Assembly: GCF_900103005.1 (NCBI RefSeq) | Contig: NZ_FMWL01000002.1 | Coordinates: 186,001 to 250,000, forward strand | Direction: 5' to 3' | Length of the DNA stretch: 64,000 nt | Source: Acidaminobacter hydrogenoformans DSM 2784 | Lineage (GTDB): Bacteria > Bacillota > Clostridia > Peptostreptococcales > Acidaminobacteraceae | Shown: in pieces, positions 1 to 9,133 of the stretch | How the letters are laid out: every line of letters starts with the position of its first letter | Position numbering within the stretch: the first letter of the stretch is position 1 | Program-made: the position numbers and the translations under genes | Notes under the pieces: model-generated | Databases searched by the model: none | The model's input: only the letters and a program-made list of their open reading frames with translations | Told to the model about the DNA's origin: nothing

Positions 1-501
1 CGAATCCGTCCCTTCAATAAACAGGAAGTCATCAAAGGTTGACCGGATAGATTTGAAGAACAGCTCCGCAACAAGTCTGGCACCGTCACTTTCATTTTTC
101 TTCTGAATTGCGCCAGCGGTCACCAGCAAAAGCCCCTTCTTTGACTTTTCTGCAGAACGTTCCTTCAGCATAAACTTACTGGTCCACTTCACCTGGAAAC
201 GGTCAATCATTGTTTTCGTCAAAGCGCTGACTGAATTAAAGTAGAACGGCGTCGCCAAAATGACGCCGTCCGCTTCATTAACCGCTTTCAAAATGAGGTC
301 CATGTCGTCCCTGAAGACGCAGCGCCCTGACTCAGCACAGTGATAGCACCCTGTACATGGATGAATTTTCATTTTTCGAAGGTCAAAGCGCGTCACGTCG
401 AACTTCTCTATCGAGATGCCAGACAACACCAAATCCAGTGCCTGGTCCGTATTCTTCTCTGGCCTGGGTCCGCCAAAGAGGATCACCAGCTTGGGCTTCA
501 C
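1..501 (-). CDS. Flavodoxin-fold NAD(P)H-dependent FMN reductase family protein (3' end cut by window)
   Basis: The reading frame is open from a GTG at 501 to the window edge (167 codons), so the C-terminus is missing. The N-terminus ([18 protein letters not shown]) looks like the phosphate-binding loop of flavodoxin-fold FMN reductases. It is followed by a cysteine cluster ([15 protein letters not shown]) and then [16 protein letters not shown], the flavin-contact strand typical of NADPH-dependent FMN reductase and iron-sulfur flavoprotein relatives. The GTG overlaps the hpt stop codon as GTGA, so the two genes are probably translationally coupled. The substrate is unknown. The cysteines may hold an Fe-S cluster, but this is inferred. 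Confidence 0.8.
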   Translation of the reverse strand, partial: MKPKLVILFGGPRPEKNTDQALDLVLSGISIEKFDVTRFDLRKMKIHPCTGCYHCAESGRCVFRDDMDLILKAVNEADGVILATPFYFNSVSALTKTMIDRFQVKWTSKFMLKERSAEKSKKGLLLVTAGAIQKKNESDGARLVAELFFKSIRSTFDDFLFIEGTDS

Positions 502-1037
502 TTTGTGTAGACCTCCGCTTTTAGCGTCGCTACAAATGGCAAATTCCGGTATTTTTCAGCATAGTCAATCCCGTAGCCAACAATAAATTCGTCCGGTATG
601 ACAAAGCCCGTATAATCCACCGTCAGTTCGACCTTGCGGCGCTCAGGCTTATCCAGGAGCGAGATAATGGAAAGGCTTGCCGGCTTTCTGGCAGAGAAGT
701 TGTCATAAAGATATTTTAATGTCAAGCCTGTGTCAATAATATCCTCGACTATCATAACATGCTTGCCTTCAATGCTGTAATCCAAATCCTTGACAATACG
801 GACGACCCCGGAGCTTTCCGTCGAACTGCCGTAACTGCTGGCCGCGATAAAATCAATCTGAATGGGAACGCTTACAGCCCGCATCAAATCACTCATAAAG
901 ACATTCGCGCCTTTCAAGACACCAATCATTAAAAGCTCCTGACCTTTATACCGTTCAGATATTGCCTTGCCAAGCTCGCTGACACGCTGTTTCAGCGCCT
1001 CTTCACTGATTAAAACTTCTTTGATATCTTGATTCAA
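498..1037 (-). CDS. hpt: Hypoxanthine phosphoribosyltransferase
   Basis: This 179-aa protein has the normal family length. It salvages hypoxanthine or guanine to the nucleotide using PRPP, in the cytoplasm. The PRPP-binding motif [13 protein letters not shown] (about residues 93-106) is intact, as are the N-terminal [16 protein letters not shown] segment and the C-terminal [23 protein letters not shown] segment that contacts the purine. The start is a TTG at 1037, preceded by GAGGTGA at suitable spacing. A possible -10 box (TATAAT) lies at 1075-1080 without a convincing -35 box. The gene is followed, with overlap, by the flavin reductase. Confidence 0.95.
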   Translation of the reverse strand: MNQDIKEVLISEEALKQRVSELGKAISERYKGQELLMIGVLKGANVFMSDLMRAVSVPIQIDFIAASSYGSSTESSGVVRIVKDLDYSIEGKHVMIVEDIIDTGLTLKYLYDNFSARKPASLSIISLLDKPERRKVELTVDYTGFVIPDEFIVGYGIDYAEKYRNLPFVATLKAEVYTK

Positions 1038-1154
1038 AGGATCACCTCATTTTTATAGTTAGACTCGTATTTTTATTATAACCTGATCCCTACCAAAGCG
1101 CCACCCTGTTGACCGGAAAATCCACAGTGCCAGGCTTTGAGCTGTCAACTCTAT

Positions 1155-4100
1155 TCAAGGCGCCTCATTGACAGGCTTTTCTTCCACTGGTGTTGGCACC
1201 GCGTCGCGATGGGTCCATAAATAAACCATTGGGATAATGATCAGCGTCAAAAGTGTAGATACCATAAGCCCAGACATCAAAGCCACGGACATAGGCACAA
1301 AGAGCGCACTCCCCGAAAGCGCCAGGGGCACCAAGCCAATCACTGTCGTTATGGTCGTCAGCATAATGGGGCGAAAACGCTTTTCGACTGCATCTATGCA
1401 TGAGATTTTCACGGATTTCCCTTCCGCCCGCTCTGTGTTGATAAAATCGATCAGCACTATAGCATTATTGACTACAATGCCAAGCAAGCTCACAATACCA
1501 AGCATAGCTACAAAGGAAAGGTCAAAACCCAGAAAATACAGGCCCAAAAACGAACCAATCGCAGAGAGCGGAATAGTCAATAAAATGAGCAGTGGCTGCG
1601 TAAAGGATCTGAACTGAAAAAGCAGCACGGAATAGACCAGCATTACAGCCAGCACCGCTGAGGAGCCAATGTTTCCAAAATTTTCTACAATCTTTTCGTT
1701 TTCTCCGTCAAATTTAAACTGTATCCCAGGATAATCCACAGGATCGATCAACGAGACAATTTCCCTTTGGATGTCCACAGCATTATAGCCTGGCGCAATA
1801 TCCGTCATGACCACGGTGGCCAAATTTCCCTTATAGGACTTGATAACCGCATACTCACTGGCCAACGCGACATCTGCGACTGCGCCAAGCGGTATTTTCA
1901 GTTCTGAAGCGGAGGATTTTATACCAAAGCTTCTGAGCTCGTCTACACTGGAGATGTTGCTTTTAAGGCGGACGTCATAGTCCCCATCCTCGAGCCGTAT
2001 CGTGGTGGCCGCCTGACCTCTGAGGGCCAGACTGATTTCACTCTGAAGATCATATTGTGTCAAACCTGAGCTGCCGGCGAGCACAAGATCTGGCCTGACG
2101 ACATACTCAAAAACCCTGTTTTCGAAATCCGTGTCGGTCTTCTCAGTCCCTTCCACCTTGGAAATCAGCTGTTGTAAACGCTCTGAGGCTTCGCCCAGTT
2201 GGTCCAGATCATTGCCAAGGAGCCTGAGCTGCACCGGCGCACCAATGGGCTCTGCCTGTTCAAGAAGCTTCACGGACACTTGTCCACCCGTCAGCACCTG
2301 GTCGAGCTCATGCTGCAGCGCTGCCGCATAAGCTTCCAGATCCGCGCCGCTTTCCTTGGCCTCAAGGGCAGCCATATCTATCCTGAGCATCATTTGGGCT
2401 TTGTCGTTGGAGTTAGGTACAATGGGCAACGTATTGTAAAATTTGGGCAGGCCCCCGCCAACAGCAGTTGTCTCTGATAAAATCAGCGGGTCCTGGCTTA
2501 GCACTTTATGGACATCTTGTACCAACGCCTCGGTGATCTCTATTGAGCTCACGTTTTCAGACCGCAAATCAATGTAAATCCTGTCAGTGTCTGCATATGG
2601 GAAAAACTTGAGATTCAATGACAGTGCGGCATAGACCGTAAAGCCCAGCGTCGCGAGAACCAGCACCAGTGTCAGCGCCCTGAATCTGAATGCCGCAAGC
2701 AGTGCCCTTTCAAAAAATAGTCGGATGACGCCTTTGCCCCCGCTCTTTTTCCGGGACGGCCCCAGGAACATATAAGCCAGCGACGGGATGACCAAAATCG
2801 CAACCAAATAGGATACTGAGAGTGAAATCATAATGATGCTTGGCAGACTCGCAATGTATTCCCCGGCGATCGAAGGCAACAGCATAAAAGGCAAGAAGGC
2901 GCCGATAGTCGTGAGTGTCGACGTCAGGACAGGAACTGCAACCTCCCTCGCGCCGCTGATACAAGCTTCCTCCCGTTCCAATCCTTCATCCAGCCGTACC
3001 TGAATGGCGTCAATGATAACAATGGCATTGTCCACCAGCATACCGAGGGCGACAATCAAAGCCGCAATTGAGATCTGATGAAGCTCAATGCCAAAAAAAC
3101 CCATGAAAATGAATGAGATCATGATTGAAGCAGGGATTGCGGTCGAAACGATCAACGCGTTCTTAAGACCCATGCCAAGCAGGACGACGATCAAGACGAA
3201 GGCAACGCCCTGCAGCAGGTTAACCATGAATGTATTTACAGATTGCCTGACGTTTTCCGGCTGATCCAGTACGCTTTCTATGACCAGATCCTCTGGCATA
3301 CTTGCCTTGAAGCTGTCTATGACTGCATTAACTTCTTCACCTGCCAGTACGACATTTTTGTTTTTTTGAAAATACCCCGTCAGCAGAATCGCATTTTTAC
3401 CGTCCTGTAAAATTTTATAGGCGGTGTCCGCATCCCGAAAAGACACCTCTGCTATTTCCCTTAAAAATACAGTCTGACCCGTTTGAGGCGACACGCCAAC
3501 CACCAAGTTGCGGATCTCCTCCTGATTTTTTAAACGTCCAGAAGTTCTTAGGTTCACCTTAGCGCCTTGCGCCTCAATTTGCCCAGAAGGGATCTCCACA
3601 TTTTGAGCCTGAAGAAGGCCATAAAGTTCTCTCATGGAAATCCCCAAATCGTTGAGCTTTCTGTAATCTGCTTCAACCACAATTTCCCGTTCTTGTTTTC
3701 CAAGAATTTCAAAACGCTTCACGCCTTGAATGCCTTTCAGCGCGTCTTTAAGTTGAATTGCCACATCATTAAGCTCGTTATAGCTGTAATTCTCTCCTGT
3801 TAGTGTGACCATCAGCCCTGCTGTTTCCACCAGGTCTGTATTCGTCTGGATCGCCTGGCATTCAGGCGGAAGCTCTGGCTGAAGATCATCCATTTTGTCC
3901 TCAAGGTCCTGCCACGCCGCGTCGACATCCGTTCCATAAACCAGTCTCAAAAATGTAACGGAAACGCTGTTGTAAGAATAGGTATAGGCGTAATCATAAC
4001 CTTCTATTTCCTCAAGCGTGCTGACCACTTTTGTGGTCACTCTCTCTTCAACATCTGCTGGAGAGGCCCCTGGATAGATCACGGTGATCATAGCCACAGG

Positions 4101-4229
4101 CGCATTGATTTCCGGGTATTCTTGCCTTGGACTTTCGTAAAAGCTGAAGGCGCCCGTCATGATCAGCAGCATCAATATAAACAGCGTAATCTTTCTGTTC
4201 GTTATTGCCGCGTGAATCCATTGTCTCAT
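1155..4229 (-). CDS. RND-family efflux permease (AcrB/MexF-like)
   Basis: The protein is about 1024 aa, the normal length for an RND proton-antiport transporter. The first membrane helix follows MRQWIHAAITNRKITLFILM. The first transmembrane block carries GMLVDNAIVIID, where AcrB has its proton-relay Asp pair; here it is Asp-Asn. The second half repeats the pattern as GIVVNNAIVLID. Two large extracytoplasmic domains (containing SPADVEERVT in the first) separate the membrane blocks. The ATG at 4229 has GAGGTG six bases upstream. A GTG at 4238 that overlaps the adaptor stop is an alternative start. It forms an operon with the adaptor and the TetR gene. The substrate is unknown. Confidence 0.93.
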   Translation of the reverse strand: MRQWIHAAITNRKITLFILMLLIMTGAFSFYESPRQEYPEINAPVAMITVIYPGASPADVEERVTTKVVSTLEEIEGYDYAYTYSYNSVSVTFLRLVYGTDVDAAWQDLEDKMDDLQPELPPECQAIQTNTDLVETAGLMVTLTGENYSYNELNDVAIQLKDALKGIQGVKRFEILGKQEREIVVEADYRKLNDLGISMRELYGLLQAQNVEIPSGQIEAQGAKVNLRTSGRLKNQEEIRNLVVGVSPQTGQTVFLREIAEVSFRDADTAYKILQDGKNAILLTGYFQKNKNVVLAGEEVNAVIDSFKASMPEDLVIESVLDQPENVRQSVNTFMVNLLQGVAFVLIVVLLGMGLKNALIVSTAIPASIMISFIFMGFFGIELHQISIAALIVALGMLVDNAIVIIDAIQVRLDEGLEREEACISGAREVAVPVLTSTLTTIGAFLPFMLLPSIAGEYIASLPSIIMISLSVSYLVAILVIPSLAYMFLGPSRKKSGGKGVIRLFFERALLAAFRFRALTLVLVLATLGFTVYAALSLNLKFFPYADTDRIYIDLRSENVSSIEITEALVQDVHKVLSQDPLILSETTAVGGGLPKFYNTLPIVPNSNDKAQMMLRIDMAALEAKESGADLEAYAAALQHELDQVLTGGQVSVKLLEQAEPIGAPVQLRLLGNDLDQLGEASERLQQLISKVEGTEKTDTDFENRVFEYVVRPDLVLAGSSGLTQYDLQSEISLALRGQAATTIRLEDGDYDVRLKSNISSVDELRSFGIKSSASELKIPLGAVADVALASEYAVIKSYKGNLATVVMTDIAPGYNAVDIQREIVSLIDPVDYPGIQFKFDGENEKIVENFGNIGSSAVLAVMLVYSVLLFQFRSFTQPLLILLTIPLSAIGSFLGLYFLGFDLSFVAMLGIVSLLGIVVNNAIVLIDFINTERAEGKSVKISCIDAVEKRFRPIMLTTITTVIGLVPLALSGSALFVPMSVALMSGLMVSTLLTLIIIPMVYLWTHRDAVPTPVEEKPVNEAP

Positions 4230-4234
4230 GGCCG

Positions 4235-5335
4235 TCACCTCAAAGCGCTGATGATTTCAACATCATCCAGCGGTTTTACCAGTTTCATGCCTTTGACTAT
4301 AACTCGGTCCCCGTCCTCAAGCCCCTCAACATATAGTTGATTGTCCTGAACGGTTATTATTTCGACGTTTTTCTTTACGGCTTTTCCCTCTTCCACAACA
4401 TAGACAAAATCATTTTCTCCAGAGAGGACAATATCAATAGGCAGCTTGACAGCGCGAACCTCGCCCTGGAGAACATAGATCTCCACTGTCGATCCAATAA
4501 GATAGCTGCCTGCCGGCAGAGTCACTTCAACTTCATAAGTTTGAGTCACATCATCCGGCAGCTTGGAAATCTTGGTGATGGGCGCTGTGAAAACCGCCCC
4601 GTTATAAATGACTTCTACTTCCCGCTCAAAATCATCTTCTAAAATTTGTGCCGCAGACATGCCAAAAACCGCTGTCATGGCCTGGCCTTCAAGCATGAGT
4701 ACCGGATAACCAGCGGAGATCACTTCTCCCGTTTCATAAAACACCTCAAAGACGATTCCGCTTCTTGGCGCATAAAGCTTAGTATCCCTTAAGTAAGTGC
4801 TATTCAGGCTGTAACCTGCCCGCGCAGCTTGAATTTGGGCTTCAGCCGCCTTTAAATCCGACCTGGTTACTGAAACCTGAAGCTCAGCGCCGTCGAGCTC
4901 AGCCTTTGAAATAGCGCCTGATTCATAGAGCGCCTTCATGTCCTCAAGCGTCTTCTCCAAATGTTCTAAAGATAGCCTTGCTTTTGCGGCACTCTCTTCA
5001 GCCGCTTTAATTTGAGCTGCACTGCCACTGACGCCGCTGCTCTGAGCCTGATTGTCAAGTCGTGCAAGCAATGCGCCCTTCTTAACGGAATCCCCCACCT
5101 TTACATTAATTTCAGCGATTTTTCCAGAAGACATAAAGCTCAGTGCTTCTGTTGAATCCGCGCTGATTCTTCCGCTGAACATCTGCTTCAGGTCATAGCT
5201 TTCATGCTTTATTTCAATGACTTCAACAGGCTGTTTGACTGGTCCTGTACTAGTAATTTCCAGTTGCGTGCAAGCGGTGCCCATCACTCCAATAAAGAGC
5301 ATCAACACCGCAGTTAGAATTTTGGTCTTAGTCAT
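4235..5335 (-). CDS. RND efflux periplasmic adaptor (HlyD/AcrA family) lipoprotein
   Basis: This 366-aa membrane fusion protein should link the RND permease to the outer cell layers. A lipoprotein signal is visible at the N-terminus (LMLFIGVMGTACTQ), with the lipidated Cys at residue 22. Next come a barrel-sandwich half (SFMSSGKIAEINVKVGDSVKKG), a coiled-coil hairpin of about 90 residues (KAAEESAAKARLSLEHLEK), the second lipoyl half and a beta-barrel region. The C-terminal VYVVEEGKAVKKNVEI segment is the usual membrane-proximal domain. Its stop lies just before the permease start. No outer-membrane TolC-type gene is present in the window. Confidence 0.9.
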   Translation of the reverse strand: MTKTKILTAVLMLFIGVMGTACTQLEITSTGPVKQPVEVIEIKHESYDLKQMFSGRISADSTEALSFMSSGKIAEINVKVGDSVKKGALLARLDNQAQSSGVSGSAAQIKAAEESAAKARLSLEHLEKTLEDMKALYESGAISKAELDGAELQVSVTRSDLKAAEAQIQAARAGYSLNSTYLRDTKLYAPRSGIVFEVFYETGEVISAGYPVLMLEGQAMTAVFGMSAAQILEDDFEREVEVIYNGAVFTAPITKISKLPDDVTQTYEVEVTLPAGSYLIGSTVEIYVLQGEVRAVKLPIDIVLSGENDFVYVVEEGKAVKKNVEIITVQDNQLYVEGLEDGDRVIVKGMKLVKPLDDVEIISALR

Positions 5336-5363
5336 GACTGCTTGCCTTCTTTCGTCTTTGAAC

Positions 5364-5387
5364 CCTCCGCGACTGAAGTCACGGAGG
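5364..5387. promoter_or_regulatory. Palindromic hairpin between the TetR gene and the adaptor gene
   Basis: CCTCCGCGACT and AGTCACGGAGG face each other across 2 nt, forming an 11-bp imperfect palindrome in the 62-nt gap between the TetR stop and the adaptor start. No U-tract follows on either strand, so it is not a standard terminator. It could be an mRNA processing or stability hairpin, or a protein-binding site. Confidence 0.45.
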
Positions 5388-5397
5388 TCCTGGTTAT

Positions 5398-6006
5398 TTA
5401 ATCAAATCTGGTCACGAGATCACGGAAATAAAAGTCAATAATTGTCCTAAGCTCGCTGACGAGAATTTCTTTTTCTGAGTTGTCCACTCTAAGCAGCAGG
5501 TCATTTATGGCCTCAACAAGGCCATTGGAAATCAATCGGCCAAGCGCTTTTAAATTTTGGACTGATTTGCGGCTTGCAAGTGGCACCATCACATATTTCT
5601 CCAGCACATCAAAAATCAATTTCGACACTTCGTTTATGGCATCTTCGTAATTTGTTCCCGCCGTGCCATTGAACAAAATGAGAATCTCACCATGATACTT
5701 TGATATAGCGTCAGAAATCTCACCGACAAATTTTTCCCTGATCACCTGGTAACGCTCAGGCGGAAGGGGGATTTCCTCATTGATCTGAATGGACTCAAGA
5801 AGTCCTTTTAAACTCAGGTACGCAGGACGGACGACTTCCTCAAACAAAGATTGCTTTGAACTGAAATAACGGTAAATATTTCCAACTGTAATTTCTGAAT
5901 TCTCTGCAATAACTCTCATTGAAGCGTGGGCAAAGCCTTTTTCCAGAAATTCGGATTTTGCAGATGTGATGATTCGGTTTCTGACTTGGTCTTTTAAAAC
6001 CTGCAT
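5398..6006 (-). CDS. TetR/AcrR-family transcriptional regulator
   Basis: This 202-aa protein has an N-terminal helix-turn-helix: RNRIITSAKSEFLEKGFAHASMRVIAENSEITVGNIYRYFSSKQSLFEEV, about residues 8-58, the classic TetR signature with the NIYRYF recognition helix. The remainder is a helical ligand-binding domain without recognisable identity. It is the first gene of the operon with the RND adaptor and permease, so it most likely represses its own operon and responds to a pump substrate. Start is the ATG at 6006, with AGGAG upstream. Confidence 0.93.
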   Translation of the reverse strand: MQVLKDQVRNRIITSAKSEFLEKGFAHASMRVIAENSEITVGNIYRYFSSKQSLFEEVVRPAYLSLKGLLESIQINEEIPLPPERYQVIREKFVGEISDAISKYHGEILILFNGTAGTNYEDAINEVSKLIFDVLEKYVMVPLASRKSVQNLKALGRLISNGLVEAINDLLLRVDNSEKEILVSELRTIIDFYFRDLVTRFD

Positions 6007-6035
6007 ATGATAAACTCCTGTTCATTTTTAGTTTA

Positions 6036-6064
6036 ATTATACCCGCTAATTGACATTTCAACAA
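6036..6064 (-). promoter_or_regulatory. Promoter of the TetR-RND operon
   Basis: On the minus strand a TTGTTG -35 box (6059-6064) and a perfect TATAAT -10 box (6036-6041) are separated by 17 bp, about 30 bp upstream of the TetR start codon. The spacer is a plausible site for autorepression. Confidence 0.7.
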
Positions 6065-6117
6065 CATTGCATCCATTTTAAACCAACATCAAAAGCTCTG
6101 CAGACCCAAAATAAAAA

Positions 6118-6178
6118 AGCCCCCCCTCTGTGTCTCAGCGTACGGCTGCGAGTCCATAAGGAATGAGGGTTAAGGGCT
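6118..6178 (-). terminator. Rho-independent terminator after the Tad operon
   Basis: On the minus strand AGCCC...CCCTC pairs with GAGGG...GGGCT across a long loop, and is followed directly by a run of six T. It lies about 80 bp after the FHA gene stop and 110 bp before the TetR start, so it closes the Tad operon. Confidence 0.6.
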
Positions 6179-6256
6179 AAAGACTATTACAAGTGCCATA
6201 TTTTTTCTTGTATTGGATGATCTTAGAGAAGTGTGCTGACACGTCTGCCTACCGGA

Positions 6257-7438
6257 TTACAAAAATAGTATTTCGAGTTCTGACAAACGGAGCACATCAT
6301 TCCCCTTGAGCTTATACAGCGTCTGTGATTCCAATCGCTGATCATTTAAGTAAGTTCCGTTTAAAGAATCCAAGTCCTTAAGAAAATAGCCCTGATCAAT
6401 TCGGTGTACCTCTGCATGAAGCCTGCCTATGGTAATATCATAGTCAATGACGACGTCGCAAACTACTTTATTCCTTCCAACTCGCGTGACAGGTTTTGTC
6501 AGCTCAAACACCCTGCAGGGCTGCTGATTTTGTAAAATGAGCTGCCCTTTGGGCTGTTCCTGGTTTGACAGCAGCGTCGTACCAACAAATTCAGGCCTGA
6601 AGGATGAGACCTCGAGCCTTTGGACCTCAGGCTTTTCATGCTTGATCTCTTCTGTTCTGAATTGGTCCGCGATAACCGCTTCGGCGCCATTCTTTCTGAA
6701 CTTGCCCAACATTTTAACAAAAGAACGGCCGAGCTTCAGCTTTTCTGCTGATGGGAGCGACAACCCCGCAACTGGCTTGACAAAGCCGTCCTTTTCAATA
6801 ATGGTCTTTTGTTCTGATAAAAAATCAATGCTGCGTTGTCCTTCAACAACAACTTCTTCAGTTGGGACTCTTCTTTCATAGTCAGCAGCAAACCATTGCT
6901 TAATCCATTTCAAGTAGGCTTCCCGCCGTTCATAACGTCCTCCCGCCTCAGCAATGAAGGTTAGATACGCCTCCCGGCCCTCAGGCTTTAAACTCATGGC
7001 TGACATAACCTCAAGTTCGCGAAGCATCTTGATCCACTGCTGCTCGAAACTCGATGCCGTATGACGTAGAGGCAGATAGATCAGTTCGACCCTTTTTTTT
7101 GTCGTATGATAGCAAATGCGGGAGGGCTCGAGACAAAACTGCTCCAGTCTCAGACAATGATTGGAGGCTTGTTCCAGCAGCTCCGCAAGGGCTTCAATTA
7201 AAGCCAGCAGGTCATGATAATCTGACGCGAATCGCCTCAGCCACTGATCCAATGTCATATGGCTGCGAAGCGCAAAGATCAGCTGCGTTTCCTCGTCCCG
7301 TTCCCTTAGCAATGGAATTATGTACGGTCGCTCTGGATGACGGTTCAGCACATTCATTTCATATAAATTCAGCGTTTGGTAAGCGGTCTCAAATCTGAAC
7401 AGACGTGACTGTCCATCGTTTACAAGCTCAGGCATCAT
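6257..7438 (-). CDS. DUF6382-like / FHA-domain protein of the Tad locus
   Basis: This is a 393-aa protein. Residues 1 to about 190 match the general look of the DUF6382 domain that accompanies Firmicute Tad loci (soluble, many aromatics and Arg). A low-complexity linker follows, and residues about 310-393 form a forkhead-associated domain (VTRVGRNKVVCDVVID, GRLHAEVH, LKDLDSLNGTYLND). FHA domains bind phosphothreonine, but here the usual SRxHA motif reads GRLHA, so phosphopeptide binding is uncertain. The start overlaps the pilin stop (ATGATG). It is the last gene of the Tad operon. The role is likely cytoplasmic assembly or regulation; this is inferred from context. Confidence 0.8.
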   Translation of the reverse strand: MMPELVNDGQSRLFRFETAYQTLNLYEMNVLNRHPERPYIIPLLRERDEETQLIFALRSHMTLDQWLRRFASDYHDLLALIEALAELLEQASNHCLRLEQFCLEPSRICYHTTKKRVELIYLPLRHTASSFEQQWIKMLRELEVMSAMSLKPEGREAYLTFIAEAGGRYERREAYLKWIKQWFAADYERRVPTEEVVVEGQRSIDFLSEQKTIIEKDGFVKPVAGLSLPSAEKLKLGRSFVKMLGKFRKNGAEAVIADQFRTEEIKHEKPEVQRLEVSSFRPEFVGTTLLSNQEQPKGQLILQNQQPCRVFELTKPVTRVGRNKVVCDVVIDYDITIGRLHAEVHRIDQGYFLKDLDSLNGTYLNDQRLESQTLYKLKGNDVLRLSELEILFL

Positions 7439-7647
7439 ATCATGATTCCAGCTGTCAGCAACCTGGTCTGAATTGTGATATTTTCCGTATCAATGTTGTC
7501 AAGAATTCCAGTCATAATTTCTGTAATTTGAGTTCGGAAGAGCAAAGCCAGACCTATCAGCACAACGACAAGAACGACCAGCTCTACCGTTCCGAGCCCC
7601 CGGCAGTTTTTCAGCGCGTCAGATGATCTTGAATAGAGTCTTTTCAT
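7435..7647 (-). CDS. Flp1-like type IVb pilin
   Basis: This is a small 70-aa protein: a short basic N-terminus, then GLGTVELVVLVVVLIGLALLF, which is a class III (prepilin-peptidase type) signal with a Gly before the cleavage point and a Glu just after it, then one hydrophobic helix and a short polar tail. This is the form of Flp/Flp1-like pilins. The ATG at 7647 follows GGGAGGG; a longer reading frame to 7731 would lie inside tadC and is rejected. It sits between tadC and the FHA gene. Confidence 0.8.
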   Translation of the reverse strand: MKRLYSRSSDALKNCRGLGTVELVVLVVVLIGLALLFRTQITEIMTGILDNIDTENITIQTRLLTAGIMI

Positions 7648-7649
7648 GT

Positions 7650-8309
7650 TTATAACCCTCCCATAAAAATTGGACTGATCAGCAGAACCATCAAAATGCC
7701 AAATTGAAAAAAAGCTGGCATCATCAACCATAGCTGACCAGTCACCAGTTGTGTGGCTTCAGACTGCTGAGCGTCCGCTCTGAACGCCTCCATCCAGTCA
7801 TGAAGCATTTTTACCACGTCTTCTTCTGATTTTCTTTCGCCATAAAGGCAGCTTCTCGCCCAGTTTTTTGTCCCTTGATGCTCTAAAACCATCAGCGGCA
7901 TGACCGCCGCCTCATAATCCCCACCTTGAATCAGGCGGAGCCTTGTCTGACGCCAGGCGGGAAAAGACATAAGGGTCTCCGCTTCATTTTCCATAGCGAT
8001 CAGCAAAGCTTTTCTTAAACTGTGCCCACCTTGTATGAGTAAACCATAACGATAAGTCATCCCATAAATCGCTTGATTGAGTATGGCACCTCTGACATTG
8101 CGGCGCTCCTCCAGTCCTTTCAAGACAACGAAAGGCACGAGAAGCATACCCGCCAGCATGAAAAGGAATGTCGTGAAAAATGATAACACCAACACTTGAC
8201 GCAGGCCAGTGATCATGACGCAAAAGGACACCCAGATCAGAAAACCCTCCTTTATAATTTTGACGGGCGCCATATCAAGGCCATAACTACGGTATGTATT
8301 TTCCAACAT
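7650..8309 (-). CDS. TadC-like inner-membrane platform protein (T2SSF family)
   Basis: The protein is 219 aa with hydrophobic segments near the N-terminus (LIWVSFCVMITGLRQVLVLSFFTTFLFMLAGMLLVPFVV) and at the C-terminus (LWLMMPAFFQFGILMVLLISPIFMGGL). A cytoplasmic stretch lies between them (LLIQGGHSLRKALLIAMENEAE), comparable to the F-domain of type II secretion and TadB/C proteins. It follows tadB by 47 nt. The ATG at 8309 lacks a clear ribosome site. AAAGGAGGG lies inside the frame near codon 28, so the true start could be internal. Confidence 0.75.
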   Translation of the reverse strand: MLENTYRSYGLDMAPVKIIKEGFLIWVSFCVMITGLRQVLVLSFFTTFLFMLAGMLLVPFVVLKGLEERRNVRGAILNQAIYGMTYRYGLLIQGGHSLRKALLIAMENEAETLMSFPAWRQTRLRLIQGGDYEAAVMPLMVLEHQGTKNWARSCLYGERKSEEDVVKMLHDWMEAFRADAQQSEATQLVTGQLWLMMPAFFQFGILMVLLISPIFMGGL

Positions 8310-8356
8310 TTTATACTTTAATACTGTTTTTCTAAGACCATTTATTGCAAATCGTT

Positions 8357-9133
8357 TTAAAATCCCATCAACCCCTTAGACTTGAGCTGATTCAGCCGTG
8401 TTCGGTCAAACAGAAATACTCCGGCTTCAAGAGAAGCCGCTGCAATCAAGACAAGCCCTCTTCCCCTTGTCGTCGTATAAAGTGCGCTTAAATAATCCGG
8501 ATAGGTGATATTGAGAATCAACAAAATCAGCAGCGGCATTTTGGAAGTCAGCCTGAATTCCATTACCTTTTCAGTCATTTGACTCGTCATCTGCCGCTTA
8601 TGGCGTATCTGACCTCCAATCCAATCTGATGAACGCTTTAAAACGTCAGGCATGCTATATCCGTAAGTTTCCGCGTATTGTATGTGTGAAGCGAGATCCG
8701 CCGCCTCATCCAGTCCAAATTTCATAGCCATCCTTTCGAGACCTGTGGCACAAGGGGTGCCCAGCGACATCAATTGACGAAGACGCCGCAGCTCTATTTC
8801 CAGAGCTGAACATGGAGAAGAAAATTCATTCACCGTTTGATCAAAAGCACCGTGCAGTGACTTTCCTGTAGAAGCCGTGGCAGCAAGGGCAGATAAAAAT
8901 TTCGCAAAATCTGATAAAAATGTCTCCCTTGTTTTCACAGCGATCATTTGAGCCTGTAAACTGAGTGCTGGCAGTTTAACCACAAGAACTGGCAACAGGA
9001 AACCGGGATGCGCAAAATAGATCCAGGTAGAAATCATACTATCCATGATCCAAAAACCCCAAAGCCTAAGGCGTATCCCTGTTGGCGCAGTGCTGTACCA
9101 TACAGGTTTGATCCACTTGAAGCGCTTAACCAT
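8357..9133 (-). CDS. TadB-like inner-membrane platform protein (T2SSF family)
   Basis: This 258-aa protein carries a T2SSF-type region (FLSDFAKFLSALAATASTGKSLHGAFDQ, then SLGTPCATGLERMAMKFGLDEAADLA) flanked by membrane helices at the N-terminus and near the C-terminus (MPLLILLILNITYPDYLSALY). The ATG at 9133 overlaps the tadA stop by 8 nt and has AGGTG upstream. An upstream extension of 29 codons lies wholly within tadA in another frame and is rejected. Together with TadC it should form the membrane platform worked by the TadA ATPase. Confidence 0.8.
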   Translation of the reverse strand: MVKRFKWIKPVWYSTAPTGIRLRLWGFWIMDSMISTWIYFAHPGFLLPVLVVKLPALSLQAQMIAVKTRETFLSDFAKFLSALAATASTGKSLHGAFDQTVNEFSSPCSALEIELRRLRQLMSLGTPCATGLERMAMKFGLDEAADLASHIQYAETYGYSMPDVLKRSSDWIGGQIRHKRQMTSQMTEKVMEFRLTSKMPLLILLILNITYPDYLSALYTTTRGRGLVLIAAASLEAGVFLFDRTRLNQLKSKGLMGF

